Positions 1 to 17,780 of a stretch of DNA of 64,000 bases are shown piece by piece. A program made the position numbers and the translations under genes. The notes under the pieces are model-generated. The model was not told the origin of the DNA. It did not search any database and was given only the letters and a program-made list of their open reading frames with translations. Source of the DNA: Auxenochlorella pyrenoidosa. Its lineage: Eukaryota; Chlorophyta; Trebouxiophyceae; Chlorellales; Chlorellaceae. How positions within the stretch are numbered: the first letter of the stretch is position 1; every line of letters begins with the position of its first letter. The stretch spans positions 420,818-484,817 of the forward strand of contig KQ482057.1 of the NCBI GenBank assembly GCA_001430745.1, in the 5' to 3' direction.

Positions 1-15
1 TCCCCTTCTGCGCAG

Positions 16-589
16 ATGAGCGTTTCAAGGCACGAGGAGCTGCTGCTCAAGTTTAGGTTCACCGAGGCGCTGGAGGCTGCTCTCTGCACGCAGCGTTGGG
101 AGGTGGGTGCCAGCCTACTGCAGAATGAATGAGGGAAGAACAGACTGGTGCAGCAAGTTGAACAAGCTAGCTGCAAGCTTTGTCCAGGCATGATGCTGAC
201 AGAGCTCGCACCGGCAGCTTTATCCCTGTCCCTCCCTTCTGCCTTGCAAAACTCTGCCACCTGCTGCCACTTTTGCTCAGGTGGTGGACCGCGTGGTGCA
301 AGCGCTGGCATTACACGGCGCTCTTGAGGCCACACTAGCGGCCGCTTCACCGGAGCTGGTGGCTGACGTGCTCCAGCATGTTCGGCGACAGCTCAGCACG
401 CCTGGCGCGGCGCAGCATGCCCTGGGCCTTGCAAGTGTCCTTTTCAACAGCTGCCCGCGCGCCCTGGCAGGAGAGGAGGTGATCCTGGCGCGCCTGCAGC
501 AGCTTCGCTCGGCGGTCACAGAAGAGCTGCGCACGCAGGAGCAGCTGATGGTTGTGGCGGGCATGTTGGCGGCAGTGCAGCAGGTTTGA
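16..589 (+). CDS. UTP15: UTP15 (SSU processome / UtpA subunit), C-terminal part only
   Basis: This is the 3' end of a gene that starts before the window. The first 15 bases end in a splice acceptor (CTGCGCAG). Two exons follow, 16-102 and 281-589, joined in phase 0, ending at TGA 587-589. The 131 residues match the UTP15 C-terminal helical domain: a KFRFTEALEAAL stretch, then a long all-helical region with VADVLQHVRRQL and a final RTQEQLMVVAGMLAAV segment. In the family this domain follows a WD40 propeller, which here lies outside the window. UTP15 belongs to the UtpA (t-UTP) subcomplex, which binds the pre-rRNA 5' external spacer in the nucleolus and starts small-subunit assembly. Recognition rests on the domain pattern alone, so another helical protein is possible but less likely. 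Confidence 0.75.
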
Positions 590-628
590 ACACAGTTTCG
601 GATTCTCATCTGCATCTTGCTCTGCATG

Positions 629-633
629 TGTAA
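629..633 (+). terminator. TGTAA polyadenylation signal of UTP15
   Basis: TGTAA lies 40 bases after the UTP15 stop codon. TGTAA is the usual polyadenylation signal of green algae; the assignment is by motif and distance only. Confidence 0.5.
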
Positions 634-2039
634 TGTCTCTATGAATTTGTGTAACTGCCGAAGCCCTCGTTTAGGGCCCCTTGCATTATAGCTGCTGCAA
701 GTTGCTGCCAGCAGCTGCGCCACTTGCCCTTCCGAGTCTGCTGGAGTACAGCACAGCCGGCTCCGCATTCCTCCCTTCTCCGTTTGAGTTGAAGGGGAGG
801 GTCCCTGGGAGGGACAGAAGGGACTGTCAACCAAGGGGCACGAACTTGCCCTGGGCCAGGCCTCGGGTCCACAGCCCGTTCAAGCCCTGAAGGCACCCCC
901 GCCGCCGTCGAGGCGCCGTCGCTGCCCCGGGCAACGGTAGCCGGCTGCTCATGTTCTACGGCACGCAGTGGTGCCATACCTAGCTGAAAACCTGCGCCGT
1001 GCTGCTCATACCGCCGCCTGTGGCGTCCTCTGTGACTGTCTTCATCAGTTCCCTAGCTTCTGCGAGCCTGTGGGACACGGGATGCGGCCCAATCCTGGCA
1101 CCTACCAGGGGCGTGCTGGGCGCGGGGCCTTCCAGGCCAGGTTGCAGCACGCGCAGCAGCACATAAGCTCCATAAAATGCTGTGTTTGCGATTGAACTCT
1201 AAAAGTAGGCATCGGCTTTGCTCCACTGCAGGCCGATCACGCTGTAAGAAGCCAAGCTTCACTATCTGCTGCTGCCCTCTCTCTTTTCCGCCCAATTCCG
1301 CCTAAATGCAGCTCGGAACTGCGCAATTCCACACATACAGAGCAGGCGCGCCCGCCCCAAGATAGTGCCAAAGCCTGCCGCGCCGCGCCTGTGCAGCCAC
1401 GGCCGCAACGCCCGCCGCCCTGCCCAGCACGCTTGTAGGCTGTCAGCATGACTAGGTGAGCAACCTGAACCAGAGCTGGATGTTGGTGCCTGTAGTGGTA
1501 ACGATGATGTGCAACGCGCCTGTTAACCTGTGTTCAGGCCTTTGTTGGGTGCCTGGCATCGCAGCGGCAGCAGCAGGATGCCCAGCAGGATGCCCATGCT
1601 GCGGCACGCCGCCGCAGCCGTTGCAGCCCCCATTGCAGCCACAGCCCGCCAGGCCGAAGCCGCAGCCCGCCAGCCCACAGCCGCAGCCGCGGCCAGCCAG
1701 CCCGCAGCAGCGAGAGAGCGCTCCGCTGTGGCGTGCAAGTTTTTGCCGCGAGCCTGGGCTGAAGCGGGCCTGCGCCAAGGAGAAAACAGAAGGAATTGAC
1801 TCGGTGACTGAAGGGCCGTTCTTGTCTCGGTTCTGCATCGCAAACTGTCTGCCAGTATGTTGTTCGACTGGGAATTCCGCATTGCTCTGCAATCGAATGC
1901 CTCGTTCGAGTGCAGCACGGAGGAAGCTCACGGCACGCTCACAGAATGCTGTGCTGCGCGCTGCATCATGCAGACTAATTGGGGAGACAAAACGTTTCTC
2001 GCCCTCTTTTTCGGCGTGTTTGGACGAGTGGTGTGCACG
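634..2039. other. Intergenic region between UTP15 and RPL10
   Basis: About 1.4 kb with no convincing gene. A C/G/A-rich low-complexity block of repeated CAGCC-like units occupies about 1600-1700 and produces long Pro/Gln/Ala reading frames that I judge spurious. The part nearest 2040 must carry the RPL10 promoter, but I see no clear TATA box. Confidence 0.6.
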
Positions 2040-3968
<1,929 letters not shown>

Positions 3969-4110
3969 GGCGGCACGCACACAGCCCATGAATGCTGGCG
4001 TCTGCACGCAGCGCAACAGCAGCAACACGGTACATGGCATCTGCACCCGGCACGCTGCGCAGCCAGGCTGGGTTCTGCGTCTGTTGCTTGTGTGTGCAGA
4101 AATCGGGCTA

Positions 4111-4115
4111 TGTAA
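4111..4115 (+). terminator. TGTAA polyadenylation signal of RPL10
   Basis: TGTAA 143 bases after the RPL10 stop codon, a plausible green-algal polyadenylation signal. Confidence 0.4.
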
Positions 4116-4728
4116 TCTTGGGCACGTTGGGAGTAGCCGGGAGTGCCCCCTGCATGTCCAAACAATAGTGCACGTCTGACGGATGTCTGTGATTGCTGCT
4201 GACTGATCAGAAGAAAAGCATGGAAGCGCCGCCAGTTCTCACCGCTGAGGAATGCCGAAAGGGATCCTTTATCCCCAGCCTACAAGGCAGGCAGCAGCAC
4301 AGCCACCACACTTCTTACTGCTGTGCTCCGCTAAAGGCTTTTTGCGGGCATGTCAATGTAGCTGCCGTATGGCTCAATTGATGCTCGATCGGCCGTTACA
4401 GGCAGCCCTTTGGCATATGCAGTAGTTTGGCCCTCGCACTCAGCTGCGTTTGCGAGTAGCGAGCAGGGAATGCTAAGCTCCCTAGTTTGAAGGGGTCCGC
4501 AGGGCCAGTTGGAGAGAGAGGAGCTGTCCACCAACACTTCACGGGGCCATGACAGACATGCACTATTTGCCGCCGCCGCCCCTGCTGAACCTTCCCCACT
4601 ATAAGGAGGGTTCAGTGGCTGGGAGGCTGATGCGTGCAGCACTTCCTGCTGCCTCTAGAGGCAGAGGGTATATTGTGCCCGCCCCCCTTAAGGGAACTGG
4701 AGGTTGAACCATGCCCGATTACAGTTAG

Positions 4729-4733
4729 AAGAA
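4729..4733 (-). terminator. TGTAA polyadenylation signal of CBF5
   Basis: On the minus strand TGTAA lies 72 bases after the CBF5 stop codon (4805). A second copy is near 4394. The 836 bp between the converging RPL10 and CBF5 genes otherwise show nothing coding. Confidence 0.45.
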
Positions 4734-4804
4734 AGCAAATCAGTGGCCAAATCGGAGCATGCATGTGGTGATCGGGTGTCGTGACCAAACACCTCTTTGC
4801 CGTG

Positions 4805-8594
<3,790 letters not shown>

Positions 8595-9564
8595 CTCTCC
8601 ACAGATGCTGCGTGTGTCCCGAAGCACGTTGCAGCCGTCGCCCGCCTCTCTCTCCTGTCTAGCTCCGCTGGCCAAAGCAGAGGGCTTTTAGCGGCCTGTT
8701 TTGGAGTTATGCTTTTCTGCAAAGACGTTCGTTACGGGGTGCAACTCTGCACATGCTGCGCCTCTGCCAGCGCGCCTCGGCAGTCTGCCGCCTGGCTCAC
8801 GCCAAGCAACACGCATCTTTCTTGCAGGCATGGCACGCTGCTGTCAACCCTACCCTGGGCGTTGGTCGCGTAGCCATGGCCTCCAGTGCTGGAGCGCGCT
8901 TGATTGAGGGCCTCGTTGAACTGCGCATTTCACCGCCGGGGGTACTTCGGCACTGAATGTGCTGCACATATACATATACATGCGCTATGCGTCATCCTGC
9001 CTGCACAGGTAGTATATCTCAGACAGAAACCACATTCTGTTCGGTGAGCCCTGGCCATCAACAGCGCCCTGGAGCGCCAGTCGGTGTGCAGTTCATGCTG
9101 CCACCGCTGCCGCCCGCTCCAGGCACCGGCCTCCATCAGCATGCATGCATGCCGCGCGCATGCATGAATTCACTTTACGCATATCTTCGCAAGAGAGTGT
9201 CAGAACCAATTTTGCGCGCAGTCTGAAGGCTTCCGCACATCAGCGCTTTTGGTGCGGCCGGCGCTCGCGGACCCCTTTGTTTATTTCACAACTGAGCAGG
9301 TGAGTTTTATTGAAAACGCGATGCCGCGACCAAGAGGAGGCTGCATGGAAGGGCAAGTTGCCTTCTTCTCTTCCCTTCCTCGTGATTGGAAGCGGCTCTG
9401 GAAGAGGGGCGCAGGAGCGCTTCATAGCATAAAACCGTGGCGGCGGCTGCCCACTCCCGGCCGCTCCGCCGGTGCCGTGAGGCCACTGCTGCTGCGCTCA
9501 CCCCGGCCGGCGTATTCCCAAACTTGCTGCAGGCCAGTCTGCTGGGCAGCACCATCAAGAAGCC
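8595..9564. promoter_or_regulatory. Divergent promoter region between CBF5 and WDR75
   Basis: 970 bp separate the start codons of CBF5 (minus) and WDR75 (plus), two nucleolar ribosome-biogenesis genes. A donor-like GTGAGT at 9300 after ACTGAGCAG and an acceptor near 9532 suggest a spliced 5' leader for WDR75. A short reading frame 8877-8957 looks like chance. No core element was recognised. Confidence 0.5.
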
Positions 9565-12500
9565 ATGGCTCGGGTTAAGGTGAGGCTTGCAGTGGTCTCA
9601 TGTTTTGGTTTGGATTGCCACGTGCCTTCCTGCCTGACAGACGTGTGCGTGGTCCTTTGGGCTGCTTCCTGCTGCAGGGCGGCGGCCTCCTGTACGAGCG
9701 GCCGCACTTGGTGACACGTGATGGCGAGCTGGTCCTAGCATGCTGTGTGGACAGCGTGCTGGCGTTCTCTGCCTCCAGTGGCGAGCAGCTGTATGCTTTG
9801 CAGCACAGCGCGCCCGTCACCACGCTCTGTGCGCACCCCCAGGATGACACGCTGCTGTACTCTAGCACAGCCAGCGGGCACATCATACTGTGGGACCTCA
9901 CCACTGGCGCCGAGGCGCAACGTTGGCAGCTAGACAGCCCGGTGGAGAGCATGGTGGTCGGCGATGCAAACTTGGGTGAGCGCAGGCTGGCATCGCAGAC
10001 CTGAGGAAATGCTAATGCAGTCTGCATTTGTGCATGGCCCCCCTTGCTCTGCTACAGTGCTAAACACACATGAACTTGCTTGCAGCCCTGCATGCTGACT
10101 CTCTGCCTGGCGTTCTGCTGCCTGCAGCCTATGTGAGCTGCCACTGGCGGCAGCAGCAGGCTGGTCGCTTGTTTGCTTATGACCTGGCGAAATCGACCGC
10201 CTCCAGCGGGCGAGCCAAGGCCTCCGCTGCACGGCCGCTGGTGGTGAGCGGATTCACGCAGTTGTAGTTTTGGATTCTTTGTGTTTCTGGACTCCTGGTG
10301 CCGCCACCAGTAGGCTGCCATCATCTTTGCATCCTGACCCTGGCATACCTCGATGGCTGCAGGCTGCAAAGGGCAGCCAGCTTCTGGCAACCGTGGATCG
10401 CCATACCGCAATGGTGTGGCGCATGGACCGCTTCCCTCAGAGTCCCCTGGTGCTCACGCACACCAAGCAGCTAACCTGCGCGGCTCTCTCGTAAGCAGGA
10501 TATTTCCGTGCACACCCCCAGCGTGGCGTCTCTGTGATCAAGCTGGTCTTTTCTTGCTCCGGCTCTCGGCTCTTCTGCGCTTCAAGTGGCTGTTTAGGCT
10601 CTGGCTCACGCACATGCTCTTAGTGCCCGCGCGTCTCTGCTGCAGGGACAGCGGTGATGTGCTTGCGGTGGGCGATGTGACAGGCCGCATTGTGTTCTGG
10701 CACGGAATCCGCGAGGCTGTGGATGCAGTGGAGTCGGGGGCAGAGCCAGCGCTGCCACAGGCCACGGTTCATTGGCATGCCGAGCCTGTGTGCTGCCTCG
10801 AGTTCTCTCCCGACGGCACCTACATGCTGTCTGGTATGCTGGGGAGGGCTATGCTTGCAGGATGGATGGTTTGGTTTCACGGGCAGCTACACTAGAGGGC
10901 TATCAGTCACGTGGTGCGAGGCCACAGGAAACTACTGACTGCACTGCCGTGATCCTCAGCTGCTCACCTTGCTGCGGATGTGTCTGACCCTACATGCCTT
11001 GCAGGCGGCCATGAGGGTGTGCTGGTTGTGTGGGATGTCTCTAGTGGCCGGAGGGCATACCTGCCTCGCCTGGGTGAGTGGAAACCGGTCAATTGCTTGT
11101 GGTAAAAGGCAACCGTGGTGCTTCGTGTTACAGTTGTTTGCAGAAGCTGTTACAAGTACGTGGCTTGCATGCCATCCTTGAGCACGCCAAGTGCCCTTGC
11201 CCCACATGCAGGTAGTTGCCTTCAGAACATTGCCTGCTGCACCGGCAACCCGTCATGCGTGGCAGTGAGCCTGTCCGACAACGTGATCCGGATGGTGGGA
11301 AGACTGCACGCCCTGCTGGAGCTTGCATTCATTCTACGTAGAATGAGCTTAAGATGCGATGTGCAGCGAGGGCCAAGGAGGGAGTGCCTGCCAAAGCTGG
11401 AGCTTGCATGCACATCCTGCTGCTTCTTTGCAGGTTGACCTGGCGTCCATGCATGTCCAATGCTCCATCCGAGGCATTTGCTCCGTCAACCCCTCTCTAG
11501 ACAGCTCTGCACACTTAACGTGCATTGCGCCGCAGCCGGGGACTGGTCACTTGGTCCTGGCCAGTGCGGCGGCCACGCTGCAGCTGTATGATCCCACAAG
11601 GTGAGGCAGCACTCTTCTCAAGGCTGCCAGCGTGTCTTGTGCGCCTTACAGAGAGCAACGAGTTGTTTTCCCAGCTGCTTTGCTTTTGTCTCCTCTTGCC
11701 CGCCTACCGACCTGCAGGAACGAGCATATCGACCGGCTGCAGCTCTCAGGCCTCGGCGCATACCGCACTCCACACGCGAGCTTTACGGGCTCCAAACTAC
11801 CAGCACCCACACATGCCATGTTTAACTCTGATGGCGAGGTGGGACGGCTTAACCTTATGCCCAGCTGGCGCACCGAATGGACGCTGGCAACAAAGCTGGA
11901 GTGCCCCCCTTCTGTTCACCCCTGCTGGTCCCCAGACCTCCCCTTCTTGTTTGTGTGCAGATTCTCGTCACTGTGGAGCAGCGGCTAGCTGTACCGGGGG
12001 GGGCGATCTCACTGGTCAAGGCCTGGCGGCGCAGCCAGGTGTGTACTGCTCTTGGCATGACAGGCTGTCCCTGATTTTTTAAATCAAGCTGTACCAATTT
12101 CGTATCACCTCAGCATGGCGTCAACCCTCCCTGCCTGCTTCTACTCGAGCCTGCAGGTGGCATCATATGGCCATTCCTACACCCTGGCCGCGGGCGAGGG
12201 AAACCCCTGCAGCATGGACGATGCCATCCTGGCCGTGGCTGTGCACCCGCAGCAGCCGCTAGTGGCGGTGGCGCTTGGTGAGTGAAGGATGCACAAATGG
12301 CACCTGGAACAGGTTCCATTTGCTCACTTGTGTCGGACCATGCATGCTGGCTTTGTTTAATTCCGGCTGTGCCCTCCGTTGGGTAACGCAGGGTCTGGCA
12401 GTGTGTGCTTCTGGAAACTGATGCCCACCAGCCGCGGCGGGCTGTGGACTTTGACAGTCGTGCCTGTCCTGGCAGGCTTTGGCGCCCGCTCTCTGGCTTT

Positions 12501-13578
12501 CAGCCCTGATGGGACAGTCCTGGCAGTTGCTGCAACGGCTTGCAGCCCAGGTCAGATCTTCACTGGGGCCCCGGGGCTGTTTTGGCGTTGTCCCTCCGTG
12601 CGTGGCCATGCCGGCTCTTTGGTGAAAGTGCAAGCTGCTGCCGATGCATGTTTGCTGCAACCTGTTTGCATTGTAGTCACGCTGGTGGACCCGGCGGACC
12701 TGTGTGTGCTGGCGACGCTGCCGCCGCCACTGGATGCCAGCCAGCCAGCCTTTTCGATCCAGCATCTGGCCTTCCTGGCAGATGGGCTGCATCTGGTGAG
12801 CAAAGTGCAGTCGTGTGGGCAGGGAGGGTTGGTGGCTGTTCGACTGTGCAGGTTGAGCCGCACCAAAGCTGGCTTCTCCCGGTCGAGCATGTTAATGATT
12901 GTCCGTGTGCTTGAAAACCATTGCACGCAGGCTGCACAATGGGAGAGTGGAGCAGGTGCCTACAATCTACTCCGTGCTGCTACACACTGGGCTTTCCTCG
13001 GGCCCACTGCCCTGCTTGCGTGCGATGCTGGCGCGCGGCGGCTTGCACTCGGCATGCCCTCGGGCGCTGTGCTCGTGCTTGGGCCTAACGGGAAGGCTGA
13101 TGCAGCAGCCGGAGCGCTGCACGGCCGGGCACTGCGAGCAGCTCACTTCTTGATCCCAAAGCAGGTGGGTTGCCTGCCACTGTGCTTGTGTGAACTGCTA
13201 CACATCTCGACACCCCATCAGTGTTTGCTTTGAGGCCAGCAATCGGCTGCCCACGAGCTGTTCAACCTGCCATCATCGCAGAGCGCCGGCGCTGAGAGTC
13301 TGCTGATCGTGCTGAACGATGCGCAGCAGTTTGCCTCGGCCAATGGCCAAGGCTCAACACCCAGTGCTCGCCGCTGGGAGCATCATCAGCGCAGCAAAGC
13401 AGCGGCAGCAGGGCAGCCTGGGGCGGCCAACCTGGCTGACCCGAGCACACGCAGCGTGCCTGGCCAGCCACGCCAGGGCGGGGACCGGGTGGCAGCTGCC
13501 TACACCCACTCCGCCTCCCACCTGCTGGCGTCTGCAGCTGAGATGTGCCCGCTCGCGTTGGAGCAGCTTCTGCTGTGA
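9565..13578 (+). CDS. WDR75: WDR75 / UTP17 (NAN1) WD40 protein of the SSU processome
   Basis: Fifteen exons: 9565-9579, 9678-9975, 10128-10243, 10363-10490, 10646-10833, 11005-11073, 11212-11294, 11434-11600, 11718-11838, 11961-12038, 12157-12277, 12392-12550, 12677-12795, 12931-13164, 13282-13578; 730 residues, all junctions in phase. It has two WD40 propellers with WDR75-specific landmarks: GHIILWDL, the WHAEPVCCLEFSPDGTYMLSG blade with GVLVVWD, ILVTVEQR, and FSPDGTVLAVA. The C-terminal SASHLLASAAEMCPLALEQLL resembles the conserved end of WDR75. UTP17 is a UtpA/t-UTP subunit that links rDNA transcription to pre-18S processing. The first coding exon is MARVK only. The stretch between 12795 and 12931 and the long last exon (about residues 632-730, low conservation) are the least certain. 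Confidence 0.85.
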
Positions 13579-14224
13579 GATGTCTTTGCTGAACAGCTCC
13601 TGCCGCTCTGCAAGAGCCTGACGTGCCAGCCTGCCGCTGGCTGGTTGCTGCTGCCCGGCTTCGAGGGCATACACACAGATCACGTTGGCCTGTGACCCTC
13701 CATTGCATTTGTGACAGAGCAGTGTAGCTACAGGCATCTTGACAATGCGAGCAGGTGTGCGTAGCAGGTGTGCATACCCCGTCCTTCCTCAAGTGGCCCG
13801 TCCTCACCCGCGGTGGTTGAGCCGCTGCTGCCTGCTCAGTTGTCCGGCTGTCAGCCTGATCTGGCAGTCTTGCATGCGAGGCAGCCCAAGCCCAAACTCA
13901 AGTTAGGCGCTCCAAGCGTTCTTTTGGGAGTTGGCCTTCGGGGGTGGCCCGCAGGACGGGTACGCGTTCTACCTGTTGTTCTTATTGCAAGCCGGAAGAC
14001 GAGGCAGCAAAGCACCCACCAATACCAAGCGAGAAGAGCTCAGCACCCGGACCTTGTTGCCCATGCACAGCTCCCTCGGGCTGTCTCTGCGCCCACACAC
14101 CCCTGTTGTTTTCGTGCCTAGCCCTGCCCTGATTTCCTTTTGCCCCCGCTCCTCGTGTTTGGCTTTGGACCCCGCAGTCAGAAAGGGCTGCCCTTTGGCG
14201 CTGCCTTGCACGGGCGGCATCGCA
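13579..14224. other. Intergenic region WDR75 to PP1
   Basis: About 650 bp with open frames on both strands but no recognisable protein. It holds the WDR75 3' end and PP1 promoter; I see no TGTAA here and no clear core promoter. Confidence 0.5.
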
Positions 14225-17200
14225 ATGGTGAGCCAAGCTACGATGCACGGCTCACAGGCAGCAGCGCGCAGGGACAGCCGCGCAGCCCCCGCTTGGGCGC
14301 TGCAGCGCCCTGCTGGCAGCCAGCCGGCCTTGGGAGCAGTAAAATCGCGCAAGGAGGAAAAGATGGAGCTTGCGGCGGCGGCTGGCGGACAGAAAACTGC
14401 TGCTGCCCGCCGCCGACCGCTGCCGAGGGTGCACTTCAGGGTGGCGTTGCTGCTTTGCCTGAGGGATGGCTGCAATGGCACCTTCTGTTGCAGGATGATG
14501 CGCTCCTGGATGACATCATCGATCGCCTGCTAGATGTGCGAACAGGGCGGCCTGGCAAGCAGGTGGCGCTTTCAGAGACAGAAGTGAGCAGGGGGTGGCA
14601 CCTGCAGTGCAGCCAGGTTCGGCGCAAGTACTGCAGGGGCAGGGCAGAGGCCTGCAAGCCTGTGTCAACCTGCGAGTGTGCTGTTGCATGGAGTGTGCCC
14701 TGCTGTGTGTGGGTTGCAATCTGAACCGCTGCCACTACCATCGCGGCACCGCTTCCTTTCTTGATGTAGATCCGGCAGCTCTGCCTCACAGCCAAAGAGA
14801 TCTTCATGAGCCAGCCAAACCTGCTGGAACTGGAGGCACCGATCAAGATTTGCGGTGAGGGCGATATTCTGGAGCCCTTGTTGTTGACATGCGTGCGCTC
14901 GCTGTCAGCGCGCTGCGCCTGTCGNNNNNNNNNNNNNNNNNNNNNNNNNNNNNNNNNNNNNNNNNNNNNNNNNNNNNNNNNNNNNNNNNNNNNNNNNNNN
15001 NNNNNNNNNNNNNNNNNNNNNNNNNNNNNNNNNNNNNNNNNNNNNNNNNNNNNNNNNNNNNNNNNNNNNNNNNNNNNNNNNNNNNNNNNNNNNNNNNNNN
15101 NNNNNNNNNNNNNNNNNNNNNNNNNNNNNNNNNNNNNNNNNNNNNNNNNNNNNNNNNNNNNNNNNNNNNNNNNNNNNNNNNNNNNNNNNNNNNNNNNNNN
15201 NNNNNNNNNNNNNNNNNNNNNNNNNNNNNNNNNNNNNNNNNNNNNNNNNNNNNNNNNNNNNNNNNNNNNNNNNNNNNNNNNNNNNNNNNNNNNNNNNNNN
15301 NNNNNNNNNNNNNNNNNNNNNNNNNNNNNNNNNNNNNNNNNNNNNNNNNNNNNNNNNNNNNNNNNNNNNNNNNNNNNNNNNNNNNNNNNNNNNNNNNNNN
15401 NNNNNNNNNNNNNNNNNNNNNNNNNNNNNNNNNNNNNNNNNNNNNNNNNNNNNNNNNNNNNNNNNNNNNNNNNNNNNNNNNNNNNNNNNNNNNNNNNNNN
15501 NNNNNNNNNNNNNNNNNNNNNNNNNNNNNNNNNNNNNNNNNNNNNNNNNNNNNNNNNNNNNNNNNNNNNNNNNNNNNNNNNNNNNNNNNNNNNNNNNNNN
15601 NNNNNNNNNNNNNNNNNNNNNNNNNNNNNNNNNNNNNNNNNNNNNNNNNNNNNNNNNNNNNNNNNNNNNNNNNNNNNNNNNNNNNNNNNNNNNNNGTTCC
15701 CCCTCCTCTTTCTCAGCACCCTGGAGTTTGGTGCGCACCCCACCATCCCAGGTGACATCCATGGGCAGTACTCAGATCTCCTGCGGCTGTTTGAGTATGG
15801 CGGCTTCCCGCCAGAGGCCAACTACCTGTTCCTGGGCGACTACGTGGACCGCGGCAAGCAGAGCTTGGAGACCATCTGCCTGTTGCTCGCGTACAAGGTG
15901 GGTGCCTCCATGGTCCTGGGGATGCATATGGGCCCACCGATATTGCATGCACACCATGTGTGTCTGAGCGGGGCTTTGAGGGCACAATGACCAGCCGTGC
16001 AGGTCGCGGGCCACCTGCCAAACCCGGCTGTCATCAAGCAGGGGCCACCTGCCTGTTCGGATTGGACTGCCCGCCTCGCAACCACCCCTGCAGATCAAGT
16101 ACCCAGAGAACTTCTTCCTGCTGCGCGGCAACCACGAGTGCGCCTCGATCAACCGAATCTACGGATTTTATGATGAGTGCAAGCGGCGGTACAACATCAG
16201 GCTTTGGAAGACCTTCACAGACTGCTTCAACTGCCTGCCGGTGGCGGCGCTGGTGGATGAGAAGGTGCGGCGCGTTCTGTTGTTGGTGGTTGGGGAGGGC
16301 AGAGGTGCGATTTGGGGCAGTTGTTGGTGCTCCCCCGGCTTTCTGCGCCTCTGCTCCTGCTTGCCTTCGCCCTGCTGCGAGCCAGCCCCAGAGCGCTGCT
16401 GCAAGCCCGTCCTGTTGCTTGTGCTGCAGATCCTCTGCATGCATGGCGGCTTGTCGCCGGAGCTCAAGTCCTTGGAGCAGATCAAGCGGATCCCGCGGCC
16501 CACAGATGTGCCAGACACAGGGCTGCTCTGCGATCTGCTGTGGGCAGACCCAGACAAGGATGTGCAGGCAAGCAGAGCACAGGCTGGCCAGAATGGGCCT
16601 ACGCAGCCTTGTCGGCGCATGGCCTGCATGCTGCAAATACACGGTGCTTCGAGTCTGAACACGGCGGCTGGCACCTGCGTGGCATTTGCTGCATGCTGAC
16701 CGGCTGGCATTGCACACTGCAGGGATGGGGAGAGAACGATCGGGGCGTCAGCTATACGTTTGGGCCTGACAGCGTGACGGAGTTCCTCCAGAAGCATGAC
16801 CTTGACTTGATTTGCCGCGCGCACCAGGTGATGGGGGGCCACTGGGTGGTTTCCAAGCAGCCACAATGGTAGGCACCACAGCTGGTGTGCGTGCCTGCAA
16901 CATTCAACCAACGAACCACAGCCTCCATGCTGTCAAATGCCGACCCTGTTGTCACCGCTGCCCTGGGACTTGGCCATGCTGCAATCGTACGTTTGATCCT
17001 TGCCCTGCCGGCAACCAAGCTTGCAGGTGGTTGAGGAGGGGTACGAGTTCTTTGCGCGGCGCCAGCTGGTGACCATCTTCAGCGCACCAAACTACTGCGG
17101 CGAGTTTGACAACGCGGGAGCGATGATGAGCGTGGACGACACGCTCATGTGCTCTTTCCAGGTGCGGGTTCAGTGGGCGACAGCTCGGCGAGGCAGCCCG

Positions 17201-17398
17201 ATCAGTGTAACCAATCTGCGAAGGCTGCCCGATTGCTGCTGCTTTGGTGGCGCTGTGCTGACTACCCGCCCCTACTGCACGCTCTGTCTTGCATCACGGT
17301 ATTTAGATATACTATCGGTCCTCCCACAGATTCTCAAGCCGGCAGAGAAGAAGCAGAAGTATCTTTACGCGCGGCCAGCCACACCGCCGCGTGGATAG
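14225..17398 (+). CDS. Serine/threonine protein phosphatase PP1 catalytic subunit
   Basis: Exons 14494-14583, 14770-14854, 15752-15897, 16094-16264, 16430-16567, 16723-16827, 17027-17161 and 17330-17398, preceded by an inferred exon holding only the start codon (14225-14227, followed by GTGAGC), which restores the family start [10 protein letters not shown]. Total about 313 residues. All metal-binding and catalytic motifs are present: DIHGQ, GDYVDRG, RGNHE, and SAPNY; ICG|DIHGQ spans an intron containing a 771-base N gap. PP1 removes phosphate from Ser/Thr in many pathways; its specificity comes from regulatory subunits, which are not seen here. The intron at 16568 is GC-AG. Conservation is so high that identity is certain; only the start exon is an inference. 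Confidence 0.95.
14925..15695. other. Assembly gap (771 N)
   Basis: Run of N inside a PP1 intron. Coding sequence on either side continues exactly (IKICG then DIHGQ), so no PP1 exon needs to be hidden here. Confidence 0.99.
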
Positions 17399-17516
17399 CC
17401 GGGCGCCCTTGGACGGCAGGGCAATATTGGGTAGCGCGACTGCTCCGACCCATTTCATGCCTGCGCAATCCGCGCCCTCGCTGCAGCCTCTCTTGCAGCA
17501 TAGGTAGGAGACACCA

Positions 17517-17521
17517 TGTAA
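17517..17521 (+). terminator. TGTAA polyadenylation signal of PP1
   Basis: TGTAA about 120 bases after the PP1 stop codon; motif and distance fit a green-algal polyadenylation signal. Confidence 0.45.
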
Positions 17522-17659
17522 TGCCTCACGACCCCAAACAGTGCATCAGCCTTGAATGCGGTCGTGCACATGGGCGTTCGGCTTGTTGGGTGGAGTCTCA
17601 GCAGGCAGAAATCGGCATTTTGGACGACGGACAGTCAGCCCTGTGCTAGAACATACATG

Positions 17660-17780
17660 CTGCGGAATGAGTCTTATGGGTACGTGGCACTGTCATGGTA
17701 CACAGGGATGCTGTGCCACTGAGTGGCGACACTGTGTTGCTGAGTGGCACTCGAGTACGTGGTGCTGAGTGGTGGCATTC
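17660..17780. repeat. Degenerate CTGAGTGGC-type short repeats
   Basis: Several imperfect copies of a CTGAGTGGC / GTGGCACTG unit lie within about 120 bp downstream of PP1. Function unknown; may be a decayed minisatellite. Confidence 0.5.

Noticed and set aside
12931..13233. Continuous frame running past the WDR75 exon into intron 14
   Set aside because: The donor GTGGGT after KQ at 13164 and the acceptor at 13281 give a better WDR75-like C-terminus than the read-through.
14436..15821. Very long open frames across the N gaps
   Set aside because: They exist only because runs of N contain no stop codons.
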